This document shows positions 1-6,891 of a stretch of 13,920 nt of DNA, one piece after another. Made by a program: the position numbers and the translations under genes. The notes under the pieces are model-generated. The model made no database searches. It was not told the DNA's origin and was given only the letters and a program-made list of their open reading frames with translations. How positions within the stretch are numbered: the first letter of the stretch is position 1; each line of letters begins with the position of its first letter. The DNA is from Frankiales bacterium (GTDB lineage: Bacteria > Actinomycetota > Actinomycetes > Mycobacteriales > SCTD01), in assembly GCA_025965495.1 (NCBI GenBank), contig JAOPWW010000447.1, forward strand, positions 1 to 13,920. Direction: 5' to 3'.

Positions 1-31
1 ACCGGGCGCGTCTGCGTGCGAGGGTCGGGCC

Positions 32-802
32 ATGACGAGCAGCAGTGCAGGAGCCGGCGCGGGAGCGCTGCAGGACAAGGTCGCCCTCGTGACGGGGGCG
101 TCGTCGGGCATCGGCGAGGCGACCGCCGTCGCCCTGGCCGAGGCCGGTGCCGCCGTCGCCGTGGGCGCCCGGCGGAAGGACCGGCTGGACACCCTCGCCG
201 CCCGTCTCCGGGACGGCGGCGCCTCGGTCCTCCAGCTCGACCTCGACGTCACGGACGAGGCGCAGTGCCGGGCCGCGGTGGAGCGCACCGCGACCGAGCT
301 GGGCGGGCTCGACGTCCTGGTCAACAACGCCGGCGTCATGCTGCTGGGGCCGATCGAGGACGCCGACACCGAGGACTGGCGCCGCATGATCGGCACCAAC
401 GTGCTCGGCCTCATGTACATGACCCACGCCGCGCTCCCCCACCTGCTGGCGCGCAAGGGCGACGTCGTCAACGTCTCCAGCGTCGCCGGCCGCACCGCCC
501 GGTCCGGCGCGGGCGTGTACAACGCGAGCAAGTGGGGCGTCGGCGCGTTCTCGGAGTCGCTGCGCCAGGAGGTCACCGGGCGGGGCGTCCGGGTCGTCGT
601 CGTCGAGCCCGGTGCGGTCGCGACCGAGCTGACCGACCACATCACCCACCCGGGCGCGAAGGAGCAGATCCAGGGCTTCGTGCAGCAGATGCGGCCGCTG
701 CAGTCCGAGGACATCGCGGCGGCGGTGCTGTACGCCGTCACCCAGCCGCCGCACGTGTCGGTGAACGAGGTGCTGGTCCGGCCGACCGACCAGGAGCGAT
801 GA
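32..802 (+). CDS. SDR family NAD(P)-dependent oxidoreductase
   Basis: A 256-residue classical short-chain dehydrogenase/reductase, the usual length for the family. Seen: the cofactor motif TGASSGIG at residues 21-28, NNAG at 98-101, catalytic Ser150, and Tyr163/Lys167 in YNASK. A second Rossmann strand ending in GARRKDRL (45-52) puts arginines where NADP(H) is usually preferred over NAD(H), which is inference. The PG motif follows at 193-194 (VEPGAVATEL). It is probably a soluble cytoplasmic reductase. The substrate cannot be told; the overall pattern resembles the YdfG/serine-dehydrogenase-like group of broad-specificity SDRs. ATG at 32 is supported by GAGGG at 20-24, seven bases upstream. 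The stop overlaps the start of the next gene by four bases (ATGA at 799-802), so the two are translationally coupled. Confidence 0.95.
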   Translation: MTSSSAGAGAGALQDKVALVTGASSGIGEATAVALAEAGAAVAVGARRKDRLDTLAARLRDGGASVLQLDLDVTDEAQCRAAVERTATELGGLDVLVNNAGVMLLGPIEDADTEDWRRMIGTNVLGLMYMTHAALPHLLARKGDVVNVSSVAGRTARSGAGVYNASKWGVGAFSESLRQEVTGRGVRVVVVEPGAVATELTDHITHPGAKEQIQGFVQQMRPLQSEDIAAAVLYAVTQPPHVSVNEVLVRPTDQER

Positions 803-1302
803 GCAGCCGCACCGGGGACCGCCCCACCGCCCGGGCGGTCGTGCTCGTCGCGGGCGCCGTCGTCGTCTACCTGCTGCTCGACCGCGGGACGCTCGGCTTC
901 GGCTACGTCCCCCTGCTGGTGGGCGGCTCCTACCTCGCCGCCGCGGTGGCGGGTGGCCGCGGGGGTGCGCTCTGGGCCCCCGGCTGCGTCGTCGGGGGGT
1001 GGGGCCTGGCCAACGCCGCCCTCATGGAGCCCTCGTTCGACCCGGTCCTGCGGGGCGCGGAGTCGGCCGCGCACATGACCGGCATCGGGCTCGGCGTGCT
1101 CGCCCTCGCCGCGCTCGAGCGCACCGGGGTGCGGACCTCCACCACGAGCGTGGCCCTGTCGGTGCTGCTGTCCGGGCTGATCTTCCTGGGCCAGCGGGCC
1201 CAGGGCTGGGAGCTGCTCAACAGCCCGACCGGCTACGCGGCGCTGCTGCTCGTGTACGCCGCGGCCGAGCTGGTCGTCGTGCAGGTCCGGCGCAGGCGCT
1301 AG
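799..1302 (+). CDS. small polytopic membrane protein, unknown function
   Basis: A 167-residue hydrophobic protein with about five or six likely membrane segments: roughly residues 12-27, 36-52, 58-75, 92-106, 117-132 and 146-162, ending in a basic tail (RRRR). No catalytic motif or familiar family signature is visible. The start is the ATG inside the ATGA overlap with the dehydrogenase stop; a longer open frame continues upstream but there it only shadows the dehydrogenase in another frame. The coupling suggests the two proteins are made together, but that does not show a functional link, because the pair could be a chance operon. It ends 12 bases before the stop of the convergent downstream gene. 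Confidence 0.85.
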   Translation: MSSRTGDRPTARAVVLVAGAVVVYLLLDRGTLGFGYVPLLVGGSYLAAAVAGGRGGALWAPGCVVGGWGLANAALMEPSFDPVLRGAESAAHMTGIGLGVLALAALERTGVRTSTTSVALSVLLSGLIFLGQRAQGWELLNSPTGYAALLLVYAAAELVVVQVRRRR

Positions 1303-1314
1303 GACACAGCCGGC

Positions 1315-2103
1315 TCAGCGCTGCAGACGGTCCGGCCGGTCTGCGCCGGCCCGCACGAGCAGGGCCGCCAGCGGCGCCGGCGTGCCCTTCTGCAGCCACG
1401 GCTCGAGCGCGGCGAGGTCCACCCCGGTGTCGAGCACGGCGGCGGCCTGCCCGGGGTCGCACCCGAGGTCGGTCCAGCGCTCGACCTCCCACGCCTCCTC
1501 GACGCCGTGCCAGCGCCAGACCGCGGCGTCGACGACGGACAGCCCGGACGCCGCCCACTCCTGCGCCTGCTCCGGCGTCAGCCAGCACGACAGGGCGACG
1601 TCGCGCACCGCGGCGGTCGCGCCCTCCCAGCCGGCGAGGCGGTGCAGGGTGCGGGCGGCCTCGAGGCGCTCGGGCAGGTGGACGCCGCGGCGCGGCCAGT
1701 CGAGCAGGAGCTGCACGCAGGGCGGAGCCGGCATCCCGAGCGCGACGGCGACGGCCTCGGACTCCAGGTCCAGGTCGGGGTGGGACACCGCGACAGGGCC
1801 GTCGGCGTCGACCTTGACGGTGTGGCGCTCCCCGGAGCAGGCGAGCTTGTGGGTCGTACGGCTGAGCCGGTTCTGGGCCCGCCGCCCGGGCGAGGCCTGC
1901 CCGACGTCGACGAGCGACTCGCGCCGGCTGCCGGTGGAGCGCAGGACCGCCAGGGCGGCGAGCTCGTGCAGGGGGACGCCGTCGTAGGGGCTGCGGGCCA
2001 GCGTCACCCGGCGGCCGGCGCCGGCGTCGAGGACCTGGCGGTCGTCGGCCGGCAGGTCCCGCAACGGGCCGACCGGGCGCACGCCGTCGCCAGTGACCGG
2101 CAC
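1315..2103 (-). CDS. hypothetical protein with Trp-rich helical repeats
   Basis: About 262 residues from the GTG at 2103; I do not recognise the family. The first half (about 30-140) is a mixed, basic region with SRTTHKLACSGERHTVKV at 81-98. The second half carries loosely repeated helical units of the type P-x-Q-A-x-x-W-x-x-x-G: LTPEQAQEWAASGLS near 175-189, VVDAAVWRWHGVEEAW at 190-205, CDPGQAAAVLDTGVDLAALEPW at 215-236 (two parts of one stretch). There is no signal peptide or membrane segment, so it is probably cytoplasmic. The start is doubtful: the same frame is open to a TGA at 2206-2208, and codons 2104-2142 read RFAALLREATEHGWV, which looks like real protein joined to the annotated start. 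Only CTG codons (2130, 2133, 2196) offer alternatives. It is the last gene of a leftward group, 94 bases after the SGNH-like gene. Confidence 0.75.
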   Translation of the reverse strand: MPVTGDGVRPVGPLRDLPADDRQVLDAGAGRRVTLARSPYDGVPLHELAALAVLRSTGSRRESLVDVGQASPGRRAQNRLSRTTHKLACSGERHTVKVDADGPVAVSHPDLDLESEAVAVALGMPAPPCVQLLLDWPRRGVHLPERLEAARTLHRLAGWEGATAAVRDVALSCWLTPEQAQEWAASGLSVVDAAVWRWHGVEEAWEVERWTDLGCDPGQAAAVLDTGVDLAALEPWLQKGTPAPLAALLVRAGADRPDRLQR

Positions 2104-2197
2104 CCAGCCGTGCTCGGTGGCCTCGCGCAGCAGCGCGGCGAACCGCGACCGCCCGGGGGCGCTCCGGCGGCGGACGCCCTGCCCGGACGAGCTCAGC

Positions 2198-3184
2198 TCA
2201 GCGGCTCAGCAGGGCGGGGACGGCGGCGCGCCGCGCCGGGAGGTCGCGCACGCCCTGCACGACGTCGGGCCGGAACATCCGGTACCGGGTGGAGAACCGC
2301 TCGACGACCTCGATGACGACGCGGTCGCCCTGGGCGATCTCGTCGAGCATCGGCTGCAGCGGGGCAGTGTTGTCGGTCCAGACGAACACGGTCTCCTGCG
2401 ACAGCTGGGCCAGCTGCGACAGCGCGACGGCGGTGAAGCTGTCGCCGACGAACACGGTGCGGCCGGGCAGGAGGCGAGCGCCCGGGCCCGCCTTGGCGGT
2501 GAAGCTCTTGACCGGGACGATGAGGCCGACCTTGCGCTCGGGCAGCTCGGTGACGGTGACGCCGGGGTTGACGTTCGAGCCGCCGTAGACCCGCTCGTAG
2601 GACGGCAGGCCGAGCACGTTCGCGAGGTCGCCGTGGACCTCCCCGTACGTCGTCTGCGTCGTCTGGGTGAGCCCGAGCAGCGGGTCGAGCCGGTTGAGCA
2701 GGTTGCGCGTGTAGACGGTGTCCCCGCCGTGCGCGAAGTGGGTGTCCTTGCGGTAGTAGACCTGGCCCTTGGCGCTCGCGCGCTTGAGGGGGTCGCGCAG
2801 GTCCAGGAAGTACGGCGAGCTCTTGGCCTTCTTCCAGAACGCGGCGTCGACGGCGGCGTGGCAGGCGGCGTCGGGGAGCGCGGCCGCCGGCGGCAGGTCC
2901 GCGGTCATGACCGAGGACTTGTCCGGACCGAGGAGCACCACCGGCTCACGGCCACCGGCCGCGAGGGCGTCGCCGAGGTCGACGAGGGCCTGCGAGGCCT
3001 GCGGCGCGGTGTCGGCGTCCTGGCACGGGACGGTCCAGTCCTGGGAGCTGAACAGGTAGCCGTCCGCGCCGACGACGACGCGCTTGCGCGCAGCGGCCGA
3101 GGGGGTGGTGGCGGCCGAGGCGACGGTGCCGCCGAGGACCGTGCCGAGCAGCGCGAGAGCGAGGGCTCTGCGGGACGTGCGCAC
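2198..3184 (-). CDS. secreted AlgX/AlgJ-like SGNH-hydrolase-domain protein
   Basis: A 328-residue exported protein. An N-terminal signal peptide is visible (RTSRR, then hydrophobic residues 8-24, likely cleavage after ASA). The mature part follows the AlgX/AlgJ/DltD-like SGNH pattern: ADGYLF at 40-45, GPDKSSV at 86-92, the catalytic pair Asp147-x-His149 in YYRKDTHF, the nucleophile Ser249 in GDSF (247-250) and an IEVVERF strand near 291-297. Cys54 and Cys108 could form a disulphide. Family members are O-acetyltransferases or esterases for extracellular polysaccharide, or structural partners of MBOAT acyltransferases. No MBOAT gene is in the window, so the substrate is unknown. GTG at 3184 has GGAGG eight bases upstream. 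That GGAGG lies in a GGAGGTCCTCC element (3187-3197, reverse strand) that could partly hide the ribosome site. Confidence 0.85.
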   Translation of the reverse strand: MRTSRRALALALLGTVLGGTVASAATTPSAAARKRVVVGADGYLFSSQDWTVPCQDADTAPQASQALVDLGDALAAGGREPVVLLGPDKSSVMTADLPPAAALPDAACHAAVDAAFWKKAKSSPYFLDLRDPLKRASAKGQVYYRKDTHFAHGGDTVYTRNLLNRLDPLLGLTQTTQTTYGEVHGDLANVLGLPSYERVYGGSNVNPGVTVTELPERKVGLIVPVKSFTAKAGPGARLLPGRTVFVGDSFTAVALSQLAQLSQETVFVWTDNTAPLQPMLDEIAQGDRVVIEVVERFSTRYRMFRPDVVQGVRDLPARRAAVPALLSR

Positions 3185-3244
3185 CTGGAGGACCTCCGGG
3201 ACGAGGACGGGAACGCCCCAGTGTGCCTGGGTCCGCCCGGAGTG

Positions 3245-4534
3245 TCAGCCGGTCGCGCCCTCGGCCGGCAGGGTCGCGCCGTAGGTGGCCTCAGCCCCCG
3301 CGCCCGTGCGGCCCGCGCGGACCTCCGCGGCCGCCTCGGCCAGGGCCTGCAGGAGCTCGTCCGCGACCCTGGCGTGGATCGGGGAGAGCATCAGGTGCAG
3401 CCCGCCGGGCTGCCGGTCGGGGTACCAGCCGCGCTCGGCGAGCGCCTCGGCGACGGCCTCCATGTCGAGCTCGTCGCTGGACACCTCGAACACCGACAGC
3501 TGCGGCGGCACGGTGACCTGCAGCCCCTCGATGCGTCCCACGCCCTCGACCAGGACGTCCCGCACGTCGCGGACGACGGTCGCCAAGCGCAGGTAGCCGT
3601 CCTCGCCGAGGCTGCGCAGGGCGGCCCAGGCGCCGGCGATCGGGGGCGCCGGACGGGTGCCGGCCGCCGTCGGGGAGCCGTACAGGCCGCCGCCCCAGGC
3701 GCCGTCGTCGAACCACCACTGCTTCCAGTAGAGGTCCAGGTCGCGGTAGACCAGCGCGCTCGCACCCTTGAAGGAGTAGCCGTACTTGTGGATGTCGGCG
3801 CTGATGCTCGTGACGCCGGGGACGCGGAAGTCCCACGGCGGGACGTCCTCGCCGAGCCGCTCCCAGAACGGCAGCAGCAGACCGCCGAGGCAGGCGTCGA
3901 CGTGGCACAGGACCCCCCGCTCCTGCGCGACTGCCGCCACCGCGGGGACGTCGTCGATGACGCCGTAGGGGTAGTTGGGGGCGCTGGCGACGACCATCGC
4001 GGTGGTCTCGTCGACGGCGGCGGCGAGGGCCTGGACGTCGAGGCGCTTGTCCGGCCCGACCGGCACGCGGACCTGGCGCACGCCGAGCAGGTGGCAGGCC
4101 TTGGCGAACGCGGGGTGGGCCGTGATCCCCGTGACGATGCTCGGGGAGGCGATCCCCTTCTCGCGGGCGACCTCGCGGGCGACGTACACCGACAGCATGA
4201 TCGACTCGGTGCCGCCGCTGGTCAGGCCGCCGTTGCCCGGGGTGCCGTGGAACAGCCCGAGCACCATGTCGGCCGCCTCGCGCTCCAGCCGGGCCAGCGA
4301 GGGGAAGCGGAAGGGGTTGAGCGCGTTCTCGGCGAGGTACTCCCGCCCGACGGCCGCGAGGGTCTCCTCGAGCGCCTCGTCGTCCGGGTTGTAGACGAGG
4401 CCGAAGATGCGGCCGCCCCGCCAGTCGGCGTCGTCGTGCCGGTTGGCCTTGAGCTCGGCGAGCAGGTCCTCGGACGGGACGCCGCGCTCGGGCAGGACAG
4501 CGGGCAGGACGGCGGGCGGGGGCGTCTCGGTCAC
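3245..4534 (-). CDS. PLP-dependent lyase, sphingosine-1-phosphate-lyase-like (group II decarboxylase fold)
   Basis: A 429-residue fold-type I PLP enzyme. Seen: TSGGTES at 105-111 for phosphate binding, His140 in TGITAHPAF (ring stacking), Asp213 in CHVDACLGG (pyridine nitrogen), and the Schiff-base lysine Lys250 in SADIHKYGYSFKG. The HKYG(Y)-x-x-KG form is typical of sphingosine-1-phosphate lyases rather than of glutamate decarboxylase. Bacterial relatives cleave phosphorylated long-chain bases or decarboxylate amino acids, and the substrate here is open. There is no membrane anchor, unlike the eukaryotic lyases, so it should be soluble. The frame runs to 4714, but the true start is GTG at 4534: GGAGG sits six bases upstream, and the preceding translation is low-complexity and overlaps the neighbouring gene. 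A palindrome 26 bases upstream may be an operator. Confidence 0.9.
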   Translation of the reverse strand: MTETPPPAVLPAVLPERGVPSEDLLAELKANRHDDADWRGGRIFGLVYNPDDEALEETLAAVGREYLAENALNPFRFPSLARLEREAADMVLGLFHGTPGNGGLTSGGTESIMLSVYVAREVAREKGIASPSIVTGITAHPAFAKACHLLGVRQVRVPVGPDKRLDVQALAAAVDETTAMVVASAPNYPYGVIDDVPAVAAVAQERGVLCHVDACLGGLLLPFWERLGEDVPPWDFRVPGVTSISADIHKYGYSFKGASALVYRDLDLYWKQWWFDDGAWGGGLYGSPTAAGTRPAPPIAGAWAALRSLGEDGYLRLATVVRDVRDVLVEGVGRIEGLQVTVPPQLSVFEVSSDELDMEAVAEALAERGWYPDRQPGGLHLMLSPIHARVADELLQALAEAAAEVRAGRTGAGAEATYGATLPAEGATG

Positions 4535-4559
4535 GTCGGTCCTCCGGGCAGCGGGCGCA

Positions 4560-4575
4560 CTGAACGCGTGTTCAG
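4560..4575. promoter_or_regulatory. palindromic operator candidate GAAC-N4-GTTC
   Basis: CTGAACGCGTGTTCAG has six-base arms (CTGAAC/GTTCAG) around GCGT. It lies 26 bases upstream of the GTG of the PLP enzyme and overlaps the stop codon (4572-4574) of the preceding gene. The core GAAC-R-N2-Y-GTTC matches the Gram-positive/actinobacterial LexA (SOS) box core, though the usual outer TC/GA bases are CT/AG here. TetR-family operators of similar form are also common. Site type is inference; the palindrome itself is seen. Confidence 0.45.
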
Positions 4576-4889
4576 CCGAGGTCACCGTGCGGCTCGGGCG
4601 GGGCGGTGTCAAGCAGTCCGGCCTCCCACCGCGCCCGGCGCTCTGCGCTGGTCTGCTCCCACCACGGCGTCCCCCGCTCGCCGAGCGCGGTCTTCGCCCG
4701 CTGCACCCGGGCACGCGCCGCCCGCTCGCCGTCCGCGTCCTGGGCCCGCAGGGCGACCCCGACCGCGCGGCGCGCGCTCATGAGCTCCTTGCGCAGCTGC
4801 GCGCCCACCTCCTCGGGCAGCTCGGGGTCGGTGGCGCGCCAGCGCCGGCCGTCGATCACCACGTAGTGGCCGTCCTCGGTGCGCTCCAC
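4572..4889 (-). CDS. small conserved-type protein ('biopolymer transporter Tol'-like, function unknown)
   Basis: A 105-residue charged protein from GTG 4889, with AGGA seven bases upstream. It opens with EDGHYVVIDGRRWRATDP (residues 5-22), has a central Arg/Ala-rich helix near 31-68 and then KTALGERGTPWWE at 66-78. This arrangement recalls short actinobacterial proteins often auto-named 'biopolymer transporter Tol'. That name is not supported by any transport feature: there is no signal peptide or membrane segment, so I would treat it as cytoplasmic and of unknown function. It is divergent from the hydrolase gene at 4938, with 48 bases between their starts. Its stop lies 37 bases before the start of the PLP enzyme, so it probably heads that leftward operon. 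Confidence 0.8.
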   Translation of the reverse strand: MERTEDGHYVVIDGRRWRATDPELPEEVGAQLRKELMSARRAVGVALRAQDADGERAARARVQRAKTALGERGTPWWEQTSAERRARWEAGLLDTAPPEPHGDLG

Positions 4890-4937
4890 GGGTGAGTCCT
4901 GCCCGATCAGGCCCCCGACGACCGGTCTGCTGCCAAG

Positions 4938-5654
4938 ATGCAGCCCATGTCCACCGTGTCCGTCCCCGGCGCTGCGAGCGCACCCGCGCTCCGCGCGCAC
5001 CTGGCGGTGCCGCCCGTGGGGGACGGGCCCTGGCCGGGCGTCGTCGTCGTGCACGAGGTCTTCGGCCTCACCGACGACGTCCGCCAGCAGGCCGACCGCC
5101 TGGCCGCGGCGGGCTACCTCGCGGTCGCCCCGGACCTCTACTCCGCGGGCGGGGCCGTCCGCTGCCTCAAGAGCACCTTCGGGGCGCTGAGCAGGGGCGA
5201 GGGCCCGGCGGTCGAGGACCTCACCGCCGTCCGCACGTGGCTCGCCGGCCGGCCCGACTGCACCGGCACGGTCGGCATCATCGGCTTCTGCCTGGGCGGC
5301 GGGTTCGCCCTGGTCATGGCGACGAAGGGCTACGACGCGGCCGCACCGGCCTACGGCCCGCTGCCGAAGGACCCGGCGCAGGCCCTCGCGGGTGCCTGCC
5401 CGGTCGTCGCCAGCTACGGCCGGCGCGACGTCGGGCTGCGCGGCGCCGCGGCACAGCTCGAGCGGGCGCTGACGACGGCGGGCGTCGAGCACGACGTGAA
5501 GGAGTACCCGGACGCCGGGCACTCGTTCCTCAACCGCCACGACTACCTCCCCTCGTTCCTGGAGCGCATCGCCGGCTTCCACTACGACCAGGCGGCCGCC
5601 GAGGACGCCTGGGCACGCGTGCTGCGCTTCTTCGACCGCCACCTGCGTGACTGA
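4938..5654 (+). CDS. dienelactone hydrolase family protein
   Basis: A 238-residue alpha/beta hydrolase of the dienelactone hydrolase (carboxymethylenebutenolidase) family, the usual size. The catalytic elements are seen: the nucleophile Cys118 in GFCLGGG (a Cys elbow rather than Ser), Asp164 in YGRRDVG, His195 in DAGHSF, and Glu40 in VVVHEVFG, equivalent to the glutamate that activates the Cys in the Pseudomonas enzyme. It is cytoplasmic. The family opens the lactone ring of dienelactones in chlorocatechol breakdown, but many members have unknown substrates and no catechol-pathway genes adjoin it. Start choice is ATG 4938 or ATG 4947 (residue 4); neither has a clear Shine-Dalgarno sequence. 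Its end overlaps the phosphatase start by eight bases (5647-5654). Confidence 0.93.
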   Translation: MQPMSTVSVPGAASAPALRAHLAVPPVGDGPWPGVVVVHEVFGLTDDVRQQADRLAAAGYLAVAPDLYSAGGAVRCLKSTFGALSRGEGPAVEDLTAVRTWLAGRPDCTGTVGIIGFCLGGGFALVMATKGYDAAAPAYGPLPKDPAQALAGACPVVASYGRRDVGLRGAAAQLERALTTAGVEHDVKEYPDAGHSFLNRHDYLPSFLERIAGFHYDQAAAEDAWARVLRFFDRHLRD

Positions 5655-6879
5655 GGTGGGCACCCTGCTGGCGCGCGTGGTCCGGGCCACCGCGACCGCG
5701 GGCGACCGCGACGTCCTGCTCGAGCGGGTCGCCCAGCTGCTGCTCGGCCCCGCCGACTGGGTCCTCGCCGACCGCCTCGACGAGCCCGACCTCATCACCC
5801 GGGTGGCCGCCGTCAGCGCCGACGGGCGGATCGCGCTGCCCCCGGACATGGGCGCCGTCTCCGCCCGCCGGTCCGCCGCCGGCAGCGTCGGGCTGCTGCC
5901 CGCCCTGGCCGCCGCCCCCGGTCAGCTCCTGCGCCTGGGCCCGGACGACCTCGAGGCGCTGGCCGCGAGCCCCGAGCCCCACCTCGCCGCCCAGGCCCGC
6001 ACCGCCCTGGGTCTGGGCACCCGCGACCTCCTGCTGCTCGGGCTGGTCAGCCGCGGCCGGCACGGCGGCGTCCTGTCCCTCGGCAGCCGCACGGGCTTCC
6101 CCGACGACGTCGTCGCGGAGCTCGCCGACGTCGCCCTCCACGTCGGGGTCGCCCTGGAGGGCGTGCGGCTGCTGCGCGTCCAGCGGGCCGTCGCGACCGC
6201 CCTGCAGACCAGCCTCCTGCCGCCGGTGCCGTCGGTCCCCGGACTGCGCCTGGCGGCCCGCTACTCGCCGGCCGCCTCCGACCTCGACGTCGGCGGCGAC
6301 TGGTACGACGCGTTCCCCACCCCCCGAGGGCTGGTCGTCACGGTGGGCGACGTCCGCGGGCACGACCTCGCGGCCGCGACCCAGATGGCCGACCTGCGCA
6401 ACCTGCTCCGCGCGCACGCCGTCGACCGGGACGAGGGCCCCGCCGCCTGGCTGTCGCGGCTGGAGCGGACCGCCGAGGCGCTCGGGCTGGAGGTCGCCGC
6501 CACCTGCGTCACCGGCCTGCTCGACTCCGACGGGGTGCTGACGTGGAGCAGCGCCGGGCACCTGCCGCCCGTGCTCCTGCGCGACGGCCGGGCGGTCCTG
6601 CTCGAGACCGAGGCCGACCTCATGCTGGGCGTCTCGACCGGGACGGTGCGGACCGACCAGACCACGCAGCTGCTCCCGGGCGACACCGTGCTGCTCTACA
6701 CCGACGGGCTGGTCGAGGTCCGGGGCGCGAGCCTCGCCGGCCGTCTCGAGGTCCTGCGGGCCACGGTCGAGCAGCACGCCACGGCTCCGCCCGACGCGCT
6801 CGCCGAGCTGGTCCTGCCGCTGGCCGACGGTGCCGCCGACGACGTCGCCCTGCTCGTCCTGCACCTGCTGCCCGTCTGA
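5647..6879 (+). CDS. PP2C-type serine phosphatase, GAF-like sensor plus SpoIIE domain
   Basis: A 410-residue protein. Residues 1-175 look like a degenerate GAF-type sensor. A short helical linker ends in LQTSLLPPVPSVPG (186-199), the classic entry into the RsbU/SpoIIE phosphatase domain. The metal-binding motifs are complete: DVGGDWYD at 214-221, GDVRGHDLAAA at 234-244, SSAGHLPP at 301-308, YTDGLVE at 351-357 and DDVALLVL at 398-405. It should be an active Mn/Mg-dependent phosphatase. Relatives dephosphorylate anti-anti-sigma factors (STAS proteins) in partner-switching stress responses. No anti-sigma kinase or STAS gene is here, so its target is elsewhere. No membrane segment is seen. The GTG start at 5647 overlaps the hydrolase stop, implying coupled translation. 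It ends five bases before a convergent gene. Confidence 0.93.
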   Translation: MTEVGTLLARVVRATATAGDRDVLLERVAQLLLGPADWVLADRLDEPDLITRVAAVSADGRIALPPDMGAVSARRSAAGSVGLLPALAAAPGQLLRLGPDDLEALAASPEPHLAAQARTALGLGTRDLLLLGLVSRGRHGGVLSLGSRTGFPDDVVAELADVALHVGVALEGVRLLRVQRAVATALQTSLLPPVPSVPGLRLAARYSPAASDLDVGGDWYDAFPTPRGLVVTVGDVRGHDLAAATQMADLRNLLRAHAVDRDEGPAAWLSRLERTAEALGLEVAATCVTGLLDSDGVLTWSSAGHLPPVLLRDGRAVLLETEADLMLGVSTGTVRTDQTTQLLPGDTVLLYTDGLVEVRGASLAGRLEVLRATVEQHATAPPDALAELVLPLADGAADDVALLVLHLLPV

Positions 6880-6891
6880 CCCCGTCAGGCG
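6873..6891. terminator. hairpin between convergent stops, possible bidirectional terminator
   Basis: The arms CGTCTGAC (6873-6880) and GTCAGGCG (6884-6891) pair over eight positions, one being a G-U pair, around a CCC loop. Both stop codons (6877-6879 rightward, 6885-6887 leftward) lie inside the stem. There is no U tract, as is common for actinobacterial terminators, so this is a suggestion. Confidence 0.4.

Noticed and set aside
16..798. 5' extension of the membrane protein frame back to position 16
   Set aside because: This part is an alternate-frame shadow of the dehydrogenase; the ATGA overlap at 799 is the natural start.
1296..1321. GCGCT...AGCGC arms around AGCCGGCT between convergent stops as a terminator
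   Set aside because: Five-base arms with a 16-base gap and an eight-base palindrome are expected by chance in such GC-rich sequence.
2093..4783. An 896-codon rightward open frame
   Set aside because: It lies opposite four convincing leftward genes, and its translation is the Gly/Arg/Val/Asp-rich composition expected of an antisense frame in high-GC DNA.
4890..4937. Operator or promoter in the 48-base divergent gap
   Set aside because: Only a weak CCTG...CAGG pair and no TANNNT box at a usable distance from either start was found, so nothing is claimed.
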